Shown: positions 28,764 to 38,048 of the stretch, piece after piece
How positions within the stretch are numbered: position 1 is the first letter of the stretch
Layout of the letters: each line of letters opens with the position of its first letter
DNA from: Henricia sp. BOLD:AAB3569
Lineage: Eukaryota; Echinodermata; Asteroidea; Spinulosida; Echinasteridae
Length of the DNA: 64,000 bases
Direction of reading: 5' to 3'
Assembly: GCA_037783545.1 (NCBI GenBank)
Contig: JBBELK010000556.1
Span: 1-64,000, forward strand
Made by a program: the position numbers and the translations under genes
The notes under the pieces: generated by a model
Told to the model about the DNA's origin: nothing
What the model saw: only the letters and a program-made list of their open reading frames with translations
Database searches by the model: none

Positions 28764-30707
28764 GTGTCGGGGGGTGACCATGTGCCCACATGTTCTTTGA
28801 TTACACGTAGTACCGAAACAGATAGCGTTGATAGGGTTATGTCTGCCAGTGATAAGAAAAAGTTAATATCAAATAGTCCGTCAAGTCGGATTTCGATAGC
28901 TGGGGTAGAGACTACCTGTGTGCTTGATACCGGGGCAGTGACTTCCCTAATCTCTAGCTATTTTTACCGTGATCATTTGGCTGGAAAGCTGGGTGAGTTG
29001 ACAGAAGTTGGCGAGTTTGTAAAACTGGTTGGTGCAAATGGCCTTAAGGTTCCAGTAGAAGGGTACCTTGCTGCTCCTGTAGAAATATGTGGGCAGAAGT
29101 TTATGGCCAGTTTCCTGGTGCTTGATGAACAGACGTCAAAGGGGACTCGTCAAGAGAATCCCGTACTGCTTGGTTGCAATATTTTGAGGGAGTTATCCTC
29201 TAGGTTGGGAAAATTGAAACCCACCGAATTGAACGATGAGGTAAGACTTGCTTTGCAGTGGTTTGACTCTCAACATGGGGAAGAGGAAAATAATAAAGGG
29301 CCTTGCACACAAGGTCTGGTAACCGAACCCCAGCGAATTTGTGAAGTCTTTGCTAATGAGCTGACCATTGTACCTGCAGAGTCCATTGGGACTGTGCCTT
29401 GTCGATTAGGCAATACCAAGCTTGACCAGGGTAATAATTTATTGGTTCAATCCTGTTTATGCCCGGGTCCGTCCGACTGTTCAAATAGAGCTACTCAGGT
29501 ACATGTAATAGAGGGAGTTCACCATTCAGATGAAAAGCTGACTTCTATCCCAGTCTTAGTAGCAAATGCTAGCAGAGAACCCTTAGTCATTCCTGCTCTC
29601 TCCAAAGTGGCAGAGGCAGTAGAAATAGAAATGACACATGACGTGATAGTTAATCCTAGTGACAATGGATACGAGGTGTCGGTACATGAAATCTTTGTTG
29701 ACAATATTGATGATGGAGACATGGGTAAAGCGGATGAACCTACATGTACCCCCGACCAATCTAGAAAGTTGTTTACATTCACGGATGGGACAACTTATTT
29801 GTTACCCCCTGGGATCGATCTTGATTTGCTGAGTTCAGAGGATGCGGAATTAGCTGCCATATTAATCCAAAAACACGAACAGGCCTTTTCTATGAGTCAG
29901 TTTGACTTGGGGTATTGCAACCTGATTCCCCACGAGATTAAGCTTAGTGACCCTAGGCCAGTGAATCTGCCTTATCGGCGTATTGTGCCTTGCCAAGCTG
30001 CGGAGGTTAAGAAACTATTACAGGACCTGTTAAATCAGAAGGTTATCCGCCGCTCCACTAGTGAGTATGCTAGCCCGGTAGTTCTCGTTCGCAAGCGGAA
30101 CGGGCAGCTGCGTTTATGCATAGACTACCGGCAGCTAAATTCAAGGTCACAAAAGGATGCATTTCCACTTCCGAGGATAGAGGAGACTTTAGAGTCTCTC
30201 AGTGGGTCTTGCTTATTTTCCTCCCTTGACCTCGCGCATGGGTACTTTCAGGTTGCGTTACACCAGAACTCAATAACTAAAACAGCCTTTCGTGTTCCCT
30301 GGGGTTTGTACGAATTTTTGAGGCTTCCGCAGGGCTTAATGAACAGTCCAAGTACGTTCCAGCGAATCATGGAATCAATTTTTGGGGACATGAACCTATC
30401 AGAATTGGTTCTATATCTTGATGACTTGTTGGTGTTTTCTCATAACACGAGGGAGCACCTTGAGAGACTTGACAAAGTGTTTACTAGACTAGAGAGTGCA
30501 GGGTTGAAATTGAACGGTTCTAAATGCCAGCTGTTTCAGACCTCTGTTCACCATTTGGGCCATGTGGTCAGTGCAAGTGGTGTGTCTGTAGACCCAAGCA
30601 AAATTGAGCACGTCCAGAATTGGCCAGTGCCGACTACGGTAGGAGAACTAAGGTCGTTCCTTGGCTTAGCATCTTATTATAGACGCTACGTTAAAGGCTT
30701 CTCAAAT
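28764..30707 (+). CDS. Gypsy Pol region: protease and reverse transcriptase
   Basis: An aspartic protease box, CVLDTGAVTSLIS, lies near 28916-28956. Reverse transcriptase follows, with RLCIDYRQLNSRSQKDAFPL (about 30113-30172), FSSLDLAHGYFQVAL, the catalytic LYLDDLLVF (about 30412-30438) and the connection LGLASYYRRYVKGF. The order is that of Ty3/Gypsy Pol. The region ends at the MITE insertion. Confidence 0.88.
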
Positions 30708-30981
30708 ACCCAGTGCGCAAGCCACCGGCGGACCGCCGTCGGCTGCCGTCGGCTGGGAAGCGGCCGGTCGGCATCGGCACACAGCGAACAGCGTTTTACA
30801 GCTCCCGAGCTACTAGCGAACCACTAGCGGTATCCAGTGGCAAACCACCAGTGCCACTGCCGCTCCTCAATCGCCAACGGAGCACTAGCGGTCCGCGGTC
30901 CGCGGGTGGCTGCCACCAGCGGCCCGCTAGCGGTGCCGCTAGCGGGCCGCTGACGGCCCGACCGCGGCTTGCGCACTGGGT
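30708..30981. mobile_element. GC-rich MITE inside the Gypsy Pol region
   Basis: Inverted ends ACCCAGTGCGCAAGCC and its exact complement bound 274 bp of strikingly GC-rich DNA. Internal words such as CACTAGCGG, CCGCTAGCGG and CCGCGG repeat. Base composition differs sharply from the surrounding element. No target duplication is obvious. Confidence 0.82.
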
Positions 30982-33252
30982 AAGATAGCCGCGCCTATGC
31001 ATGCCCTTTGCGGTAAAGCTGAGTCAAAAGCAGGGAACCGCAAAGGAAAACTATCGTGGTCGACAGAGGCCAATCAGTCTTTCAGTGAGCTTAAGCTTGC
31101 ATTGTGTTCGGCTCCAGTGCTCGCTTACCCGAGATTTGACCGCGACTTCGTGCTGGAAGTGGACGCGTCACTTAAGGGGTTGGGGGCATGTCTTTCCCAA
31201 TATGATGAGGATGGAAACTTGCACCCTGTGGCCTATGCCAGCCGTGGTCTGAGGGGAGCAGAGAAGGGTTATTCCGACCTTTCTAGTTTTAAGCTGGAGT
31301 TGCTTGCCCTCAAATGGGCCGTGTCAGAAAAATTTCGGGAATATCTGCTTGGTCGAAGTACAACAGTCTGGACTGATAATAACCCACTCGCTTACCTTCA
31401 GACCGCGAAGCTGGGGGCCACAGAGCAACGTTGGGTGGCGCAGCTGGCAGCCTTTAATCTAGACATCCGTTATAGATCGGGCCGAACAAATAAATGCGCG
31501 GACGCATTAAGTCGCAAGCCTCCTAATGCACCAGACCTATCGGAAACTTTGTGTGAGGTTACTCAGTGTACCTCTCTGCCGTACTCTGTGCGTGTGGCAC
31601 TGTCTAGCACTGGTGAAGTGCATTACATATCTGAGGTTGAAGTGGACAAAAATACACCAAGGGTGGCTAGCTCAGTATTACCGGCTTACTCACATGACGA
31701 CTTAGCTTGCTTGCAGAAGGGCGACCCGTCCCTCGGGGAAGTCTGGCGCTTATGGGGACGTCAGTGGGACCCGGGGCAAGGAGATATCGAGGGTTTCCAA
31801 CGAACTCCAGAGATTAGGAGTTGGCTGCGAGAATGGCCACGTTTAGTAGAGCGTAACGGGGTATTGTATAGGACCGTTGGGGACCGTGAGCCTGATCGAG
31901 TTTTTCAGTTGTTGGTGCCTGAGCAGTTACGATTAGAAATTGTTGAGGCTGCCCATGACAAATGGGGTCACCAAGGGGTGGGCAGGACTCTGGCACTGAT
32001 CAAAAACCGTTGCTTTTGGCCTGGAATGAATCAGCAGGTTAGACAGCACATTAAGCGATGCTTTCAATGCACAGTGACTAAGGCTCCAACCCCCGCAATC
32101 CGCCCGCCAATGCGACACCTGCTCGCCTTTCGTCCCTTAGAGCGACTTGCTATAGACTTCCTTAAACTTGATCGTGGGTATGGAAACATAGAGGATGTCT
32201 TAGTCCTAACAGATGCCTTTACTAAGTTAGCCATGGCAATACCTTGTAAAGATCAAACTGCGAGAGCAGTGGCTAAAGTTCTTCATGAGCAGTGGTTTGT
32301 GCACTATGGGGTGCCATTGCAGATCCATTCGGATCAAGGAAGAAATTTCGAAAGTAACCTGATCCAGGAACTGTGCAGCCTTTATGGAATAACAAAGACC
32401 CATACAACAGCCTACCACCCTCAGGGGAACGGGCAAACGGAGCGCTTCAATAAAACGCTCTGTTCGCTCATAAAGTCAGTTGAGCTTAGCGACCGGAAGA
32501 ACTGGCCAAAACTGCTCCCGCATTTGATCTTTATCTATAATTCCACACCTCACAGTGTAACCGGTTTTTGTCCCTACACTTTAATGTTTGGAAGGGAGCC
32601 GTCCATCCCTTTGGATCACCTACTGAATAATACTAAAAGCGACTGGGACAGCGATTGCGTGGTGCAGCAAGCTAAATTTATTAAGCGAGCGCATGAACTT
32701 GCGACCCAACGACTAAAAAGAGCTGCGGAAAGGAACAAGCGCCAACATGATAAACGTGCCTTTGCTGGGCCCATACCGGTCGGTGCTAGAGTCCTGCTCA
32801 GGAAGTATCAGTTTGCAGACAGACACAAGCTGGATGATATATTTATCAGTGAGCCATATGTGGTAGTCCAACGAAATGCAGAGGGGGACCTTTACCAAGT
32901 TAGGCCAGCTCTAGGTGGTGCTGCAAAGTGGGTTAACTGTAGGACCCTTGTTGTAGACCCAAGGACCGAACCTTTGGTGGGCAGTGACCCTTTGCGCGAT
33001 CTTCCCGAACCTAGTCCAGCTGAATTATCTGAACCCGCAAGCGATACAGATTCCGATAGTTCACATACAGTTGTGCTGACGGCTTTGCCACCAACACGCC
33101 AACCAGTTGCTGAAGGCACTTTCATTCAGCCACGCGAATGCGAGAGTCCGTCCAGTGATGCGCCACAAGTGAGGCGGTCAAGGCGGCTCCGTAATAACAA
33201 GCGGCATAGTAGGGAGTGGCCAAATGGTATAACAACTGTCCATGATCTATAA
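30982..33252 (+). CDS. Gypsy Pol region: RNase H and integrase
   Basis: RNase H appears first (DFVLEVDASLKGLGA, LELLALKWAV, VWTDNNPLAYL, then CADALSRKP). The integrase zinc domain follows (HDKWGHQGVGRTL with CFQC), and then the catalytic core with LAIDFLKLD, IHSDQGRNFES and GNGQTERFNKTL, giving the D-D-E set. The C-terminal part holds an SH3-like segment (VGARVLLRKYQF) and an acidic, serine-rich tail. Integrase joins the cDNA copy to host DNA. Fossil element; no function is claimed. Confidence 0.9.
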   Translation, partial: KIAAPMHALCGKAESKAGNRKGKLSWSTEANQSFSELKLALCSAPVLAYPRFDRDFVLEVDASLKGLGACLSQYDEDGNLHPVAYASRGLRGAEKGYSDLSSFKLELLALKWAVSEKFREYLLGRSTTVWTDNNPLAYLQTAKLGATEQRWVAQLAAFNLDIRYRSGRTNKCADALSRKPPNAPDLSETLCEVTQCTSLPYSVRVALSSTGEVHYISEVEVDKNTPRVASSVLPAYSHDDLACLQKGDPSLGEVWRLWGRQWDPGQGDIEGFQRTPEIRSWLREWPRLVERNGVLYRTVGDREPDRVFQLLVPEQLRLEIVEAAHDKWGHQGVGRTLALIKNRCFWPGMNQQVRQHIKRCFQCTVTKAPTPAIRPPMRHLLAFRPLERLAIDFLKLDRGYGNIEDVLVLTDAFTKLAMAIPCKDQTARAVAKVLHEQWFVHYGVPLQIHSDQGRNFESNLIQELCSLYGITKTHTTAYHPQGNGQTERFNKTLCSLIKSVELSDRKNWPKLLPHLIFIYNSTPHSVTGFCPYTLMFGREPSIPLDHLLNNTKSDWDSDCVVQQAKFIKRAHELATQRLKRAAERNKRQHDKRAFAGPIPVGARVLLRKYQFADRHKLDDIFISEPYVVVQRNAEGDLYQVRPALGGAAKWVNCRTLVVDPRTEPLVGSDPLRDLPEPSPAELSEPASDTDSDSSHTVVLTALPPTRQPVAEGTFIQPRECESPSSDAPQVRRSRRLRNNKRHSREWPNGITTVHDL

Positions 33253-33290
33253 TACCAAACGCAGTTATTTACAACGAAAAACGTAATTAT

Positions 33291-33911
33291 TTATAATACG
33301 CTATAAGTTACCGGCGGATCGGTCTTCAATATCAATTTCGTAAACTTTATATTCTTCAACTCGTACTCTATCTCTTGTAATTTTTCTCTGGGTACTCCTC
33401 TATTTTCCTTCATACACTGGTTAAAAGATCCCTCGTCCTTGCAATAAAACATGGCTATCCACTCTGTCTGCTCTCTAAAATCTTTTAGCACGCTGTTGTA
33501 TTTTTGGGTAAGCAACCAGCAAGAGTGATTGTCGTGTCTCCCGCTCATGGCCAAATTTGACAACTCGCAATTTTCGCAGTCTTTCAGACTCTTGCGGTAT
33601 TTTAGGTCTTGTCGAGCGCTGCAGTCGTCGATGATAAACAGCGTGTGAAACTTCTTTAAGACTCTTCTGTAGACGCTCAGTGCCTGATTTAAATCTAATC
33701 CGTCCAAGTCGTTTAACACCACGCACTCGTCGCTCGTTATCCACTCGTAGTTGTAGTAGGTCTTGTTTTTATACACGGTCGGGCACAGAATTACTACGTA
33801 TTCAAAGTTGTCTTTATACGCACCCGACAGCAAATCTAAAATAAACTTTGTCTTGCCAGATTTCGTTCTTCCGCATATCAACGCGCAGTGGGGTTCAGTC
33901 GGTAGTTTCAT
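33291..33911 (-). CDS. Polinton packaging ATPase (FtsK/HerA type)
   Basis: A 206-codon frame. Walker A is CGRTKSGKTKF near residues 13-23 and Walker B is LFIIDDCS near residue 92. The family pumps DNA into capsids in Polintons and related viruses. It lies one base after the capsid gene on the same strand, as a co-transcribed pair. Part of a fossil element. Confidence 0.85.
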   Translation of the reverse strand: MKLPTEPHCALICGRTKSGKTKFILDLLSGAYKDNFEYVVILCPTVYKNKTYYNYEWITSDECVVLNDLDGLDLNQALSVYRRVLKKFHTLFIIDDCSARQDLKYRKSLKDCENCELSNLAMSGRHDNHSCWLLTQKYNSVLKDFREQTEWIAMFYCKDEGSFNQCMKENRGVPREKLQEIEYELKNIKFTKLILKTDPPVTYSVL

Positions 33912-33912
33912 T

Positions 33913-35184
33913 TTAATATTGAAGACTATTAAATCTACCTTCTCTAATTACTAACTGAGAGTCCATAACCAAATAGATATAACACTTTAATTGGCCGGTC
34001 GTCTCGTCGGCCGACGTAAGCTCAATTTGGATACCTCCGCCGTGAGAGCCAATGTGTCTTCCGCTTCCGTGAGCCGAGTTGTCGTCGGAAGTCCTGAAAT
34101 CGAGCCAAAGGGCGTATTTGTCGGTAAGGTACTTGGTCATCGTAATAGGAATCATTTCTGCGTATTTCGACACGGCCGACGGCACATGCACCCCAGGGTC
34201 GTCTACAAAGTACTTGAAAATCTCGCCAAAGTGTTGATCGCGCCTAAACTCTGGAACGTACAACGCTTCCGGCATTCCCTCGACTTGAACTTTTACTTTA
34301 GTCAAGTCCGGGTTGTAACTGTTTTGCGGGTTCTTGTCGGTCAAGTCCTTGAAAATTAAAAACACCCCCTTTAAGCTCTTCACGTTGGTGTTGATGTTGA
34401 GAGTCCACGCGTTGTCAGTTTTATTTAGAATCTTTTCGTATTGGCGATGGACTCTGTCGAAATAAAAAGAAATTCCGCTCTTGTACCTGCTTTTAATTTG
34501 ATTGGCTAGTCTAGAATCATTTATTACTTCGTACTGCAATTTCAAGTGAGTAATCTTGTAAGTCGCGGCGTCGTCCGTAGACTTTACCACCCTAGCGTGA
34601 TCGTTCCACTTTATGGCAAACGACAGTTTACCCTCTAATCCACTCGGGTAAAACGGGTGATGGTCGGTTAAAATTCCAATGTCTAACGGAATGGCGTAAA
34701 ACTTGCCGTAAGCGTTCGCCACCGCCACGTCGCCCTTGTTTGTTTTTACCGCGTCGTCGGCTTCCGTCCTGAGTTTAGTTACGTTTTCTTTTTCAATACC
34801 GAAAAGGCTCAAATTATTTTGGTGATGAGTCGATATCCAGTGATCTTTATAAGACTGATAGACGTCGTAATCGTCCAAGTTGTAAATCTCGTTGCCGTTC
34901 ATAGAAATTCGCATCTGCTTTACGATATTGCGAGACACGTTGTTGTAAAGAGTTTTGTTATCGTCCGTATCGCTATTTAATACTATTCTAAATATCAACA
35001 ATGCCGTCCCCGGAATCAACACGTCGTCGTTGGTCAATTTGGGGAAATCTAGATTAAAAGTACTTCCGGCGCTCGCGGTCTCGGCAGACACCTCGGCGCA
35101 AATTAACCTTCTCTGTCCTTTAATAGAATTTGGGTTTTTGATTTCTCTGTAAGGATCAATTTTCTCTCCAAAGTGCCTATTCAT
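33913..35184 (-). CDS. Polinton major capsid protein
   Basis: A 423-codon frame beginning MNRHFGEKIDPYREIKNPN. The overall make-up (FNLDFPKLTNDDVLIPGTAL, a NGNEIYNLDDYDVYQSYKDH block, and a long beta-rich C-terminal half) matches the Polinton major capsid protein, which folds as a double jelly roll. The identification rests on pattern memory and on its place beside the ATPase. Part of it recurs at 36038-36556. Confidence 0.78.
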   Translation of the reverse strand: MNRHFGEKIDPYREIKNPNSIKGQRRLICAEVSAETASAGSTFNLDFPKLTNDDVLIPGTALLIFRIVLNSDTDDNKTLYNNVSRNIVKQMRISMNGNEIYNLDDYDVYQSYKDHWISTHHQNNLSLFGIEKENVTKLRTEADDAVKTNKGDVAVANAYGKFYAIPLDIGILTDHHPFYPSGLEGKLSFAIKWNDHARVVKSTDDAATYKITHLKLQYEVINDSRLANQIKSRYKSGISFYFDRVHRQYEKILNKTDNAWTLNINTNVKSLKGVFLIFKDLTDKNPQNSYNPDLTKVKVQVEGMPEALYVPEFRRDQHFGEIFKYFVDDPGVHVPSAVSKYAEMIPITMTKYLTDKYALWLDFRTSDDNSAHGSGRHIGSHGGGIQIELTSADETTGQLKCYIYLVMDSQLVIREGRFNSLQY

Positions 35185-35558
35185 CTTTATTTAGTATATA
35201 ATAATGATAATTTTATATTTAAATTTTTACCGCTTATGATTAAAATGGCGTCGATAGCGATGATGTTGGGTGGAGCCGTATTGAATGCGGTTGCGTTAAC
35301 TGGGGGCGGTATTCTGGGTAGTAAACTCACGGGAAAAGACAGCGCCGAAGAAACCAAACGACATAATTTGGCGTTTGAACAACTTACAGCCGATAAAGAA
35401 CAATTTGATGAGCACCGAGTAAAATATTTAGATTACTTAAACGATCGGCTCGCGAAAGAAGCCCACGCTCGGCATACTTTTAGCAACGTCGACGAGGCGC
35501 TGTACGAGTACAACCAGCTCACGGGCAAAGATAAAAAAATGCCTGTAGGGTTATCTCG
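35173..35558 (+). CDS. Small Polinton membrane protein, first copy (part)
   Basis: Begins near 35236 with MIKMASIAMMLGGAVLNAVA, a hydrophobic N terminus rich in small residues, followed by a charged helical part (LAFEQLTADKEQFDEHR). The same sequence occurs at 36608-37045 with a C-terminal segment. The role is unassigned. It diverges from the capsid gene, sharing the short region between them. Confidence 0.6.
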
Positions 35559-36040
35559 TTTTAGTGCGCTCATGAGTAAAAATGGTGCTATAGTACAACG
35601 CGGCATACCCGGATTACATCGAGCCCAGGGTATAGTAGAGAGATTCAACAGGTCATTAGCCGAGGTATTATTCGGTCATCAATACTCGAGAGAAATGCTA
35701 GACCCAAAGTCTAGAAATACAGAGTGGGTAAAGAGACTCCCCGACGTAATCAAAGCTATGAATGACGAGGTGACGCGTTTGATCGGTAAGAAGCCCATAG
35801 ACGCCATTAAATTAAAGCGAGTCGAACAGACACCCGCAGCACCCGGCGTTAAAGAGACGCCGTTAGGAATTGGTAAAGATTTAGTCAGGTACATGTATCA
35901 GCCCGGTGAATCAGAGGGTGGCGAAAGGAGGCGAGCGACAGATCCCATATGGTCTCTTTCAACGTTTACGATCAAAGAGTACACCCGCACGCGCGGTCAA
36001 CCAATCTTGTATTATTTAAACGACCCCGCTCCAAAGAGGT
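35558..36040 (+). repeat. Polinton integrase segment, extra copy
   Basis: The 483 bp are close to identical with 37501-37983, including FSALMSKNGAIVQRGIPGLH and GIVERFNRSLAEVLFG. This is part of an internal duplication within the fossil element. Confidence 0.85.
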
Positions 36041-36930
36041 TAAAATTCCAATGTCTAACGGAATGGCGTAAAACTTGCCGTAAGCGTTCGCCACCGCCAC
36101 GTCGCCCTTGTTTGTTTTTACCGCGTCGTCGGCTTCCGTCCTGAGTTTAGTTACGTTTTCTTTTTCAATACCGAAAAGGCTCAAATTATTTTGGTGATGA
36201 GTCGATATCCAGTGATCTTTATAAGACTGATAGACGTCGTAATCGTCCAAGTTGTAAATCTCGTTGCCGTTCATAGAAATTCGCATCTGCTTTACGATAT
36301 TGCGAGACACGTTGTTGTAAAGAGTTTTGTTATCGTCCGTATCGCTATTTAATACTATTCTAAATATCAACAATGCCGTCCCCGGAATCAACACGTCGTC
36401 GTTGGTCAATTTGGGGAAATCTAGATTAAAAGTACTTCCGGCGCTCGCGGTCTCGGCAGACACCTCGGCGCAAATTAACCTTCTCTGTCCTTTAATAGAA
36501 TTTGGGTTTTTGATTTCTCTGTAAGGATCAATTTTCTCTCCAAAGTGCCTATTCATCTTTATTTAGTATATAATAATGATAATTTTATATTTAAATTTTT
36601 ACCGCTTATGATTAAAATGGCGTCGATAGCGATGATGTTGGGTGGAGCCGTATTGAATGCGGTTGCGTTAACTGGGGGCGGTATTCTGGGTAGTAAACTC
36701 ACGGGAAAAGACAGCGCCGAAGAAACCAAACGACATAATTTGGCGTTTGAACAACTTACAGCCGATAAAGAACAATTTGATGAGCACCGAGTAAAATATT
36801 TAGATTACTTAAACGATCGGCTCGCGAAAGAAGCCCACGCTCGGCATACTTTTAGCAACGTCGACGAGGCGCTGTACGAGTACAACCAGCTCACGGGCAA
36901 AGATAAAAAAATGCCTGTAGGGTTATCTCG
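36038..36930. repeat. Polinton capsid/membrane-protein segment, second copy
   Basis: The 893 bp match 34666-35558 at a constant offset of 1372. They cover the 5' part of the capsid gene (minus strand) and the start of the small membrane protein gene (plus strand). Confidence 0.88.
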
Positions 36931-37045
36931 CGAGCCGAAATTGTCCGACTTTTACACCAAGCCAGAACACGTAAAAGACGGCGAGCTAATATTAATCGTG
37001 GGCGGTCTGGGTTTACTGACATTTTTGGTTTACAAATATAACTAA
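36608..37045 (+). CDS. Small Polinton membrane protein, second copy
   Basis: About 145 codons from MIKMASIAMM. There is a hydrophobic N-terminal helix, a charged middle (LDYLNDRLAKEAHARHTF) and a C-terminal membrane segment LILIVGGLGLLTFLVYKYN. It lies 13 bases before the integrase gene. Two membrane segments on a small basic protein would fit a capsid- or membrane-associated role, but the function is not known to me. Confidence 0.6.
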   Translation: MIKMASIAMMLGGAVLNAVALTGGGILGSKLTGKDSAEETKRHNLAFEQLTADKEQFDEHRVKYLDYLNDRLAKEAHARHTFSNVDEALYEYNQLTGKDKKMPVGLSREPKLSDFYTKPEHVKDGELILIVGGLGLLTFLVYKYN

Positions 37046-37058
37046 ATTAAATAAGAGT

Positions 37059-38048
37059 ATGAATGACGAGAAATTCCGTAAGTTGTATTACGGGCCGAGG
37101 GGGTACTGGAAGGGTGACGGTGCGGTTAAGAATTTAGCTAAAAAAGCAAAGACGAGTGAATCAGAATCTCGAAATTGGTTGCGCAAACAAGCAATGTGGC
37201 AAATTTATCTGCCCCCTCCGACGTATATACCTAGGCCTACTTCTTTAAATTCTAGTTACGGAGTACCAAACGTCATGCATCAGGCCGACCTGTTGTTTTT
37301 GCCCTACGACAAAATAAAGTCTAAAACTTTCAAATACGCGTTGACGGTCGTGGACGTCGCGAGTAGATATAAAGAAGCCGAGCCACTAACTTCTAAGACC
37401 GCGGATCAAGTTACCGACGCCATTAACAAAATTTATAAGCGATCGCCTTTGACGTGGCCAAAGATTATTAAAGTAGACCCAGGTAGAGAGTTTATGGGTA
37501 GTTTTAGTGCGCTCATGAGTAAAAATGGTGCTATAGTACAACGCGGCATACCCGGATTACATCGAGCCCAGGGTATAGTAGAGAGATTCAACAGGTCATT
37601 AGCCGAGGTATTATTCGGTCATCAATACTCGAGAGAAATGCTAGACCCAAAGTCTAGAAATACAGAGTGGGTAAAGAGACTCCCCGACGTAATCAAAGCT
37701 ATGAATGACGAGGTGACGCGTTTGATCGGTAAGAAGCCCATAGACGCCATTAAATTAAAGCGAGTCGAACAGACACCCGCAGCACCCGGCGTTAAAGAGA
37801 CGCCGTTAGGAATTGGTAAAGATTTAGTCAGGTACATGTATCAGCCCGGTGAATCAGAGGGTGGCGAAAGGAGGCGAGCGACAGATCCCATATGGTCTCT
37901 TTCAACGTTTACGATCAAAGAGTACACCCGCACGCGCGGTCAACCAATCTTGTATTATTTAAACGACCCCGCTCCAAAGAGGTCTTTTGTCAGACAAGAG
38001 CTTCAAGTAGTGCCCGCTGGCACTGAGCTGCCACCCTCTGTAGAGTAG
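37059..38048 (+). CDS. Polinton integrase (retroviral type)
   Basis: A 329-codon frame. The catalytic core shows MHQADLLFLPYD (first D), KVDPGREFMG (second D) and GIVERFNRSL (E), the D-D-E set of the retroviral integrase fold. The N-terminal part is basic and helical, and the C-terminal part has a short beta-rich segment (TDPIWSLSTFTIKEYTRTR). It inserts the linear element into host DNA. Its end overlaps the convergent end of the polymerase gene by about 45 bp. Part of a fossil. Confidence 0.85.
   Translation: MNDEKFRKLYYGPRGYWKGDGAVKNLAKKAKTSESESRNWLRKQAMWQIYLPPPTYIPRPTSLNSSYGVPNVMHQADLLFLPYDKIKSKTFKYALTVVDVASRYKEAEPLTSKTADQVTDAINKIYKRSPLTWPKIIKVDPGREFMGSFSALMSKNGAIVQRGIPGLHRAQGIVERFNRSLAEVLFGHQYSREMLDPKSRNTEWVKRLPDVIKAMNDEVTRLIGKKPIDAIKLKRVEQTPAAPGVKETPLGIGKDLVRYMYQPGESEGGERRRATDPIWSLSTFTIKEYTRTRGQPILYYLNDPAPKRSFVRQELQVVPAGTELPPSVE

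Larger units (their letters stand above)
27655..33252 (+). mobile_element. Gypsy (Ty3-like) retroelement, fossil
   Basis: The coding body of a Ty3/Gypsy element on the plus strand, in the order Gag, protease, reverse transcriptase, RNase H, integrase. It is broken, with a couple of breaks plus an inserted GC-rich MITE at 30708-30981. No LTR was recognised next to it. Its right end lies within about 40 bp of the Polinton's first gene. Long open stretches suggest moderate rather than great age. Confidence 0.9.
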
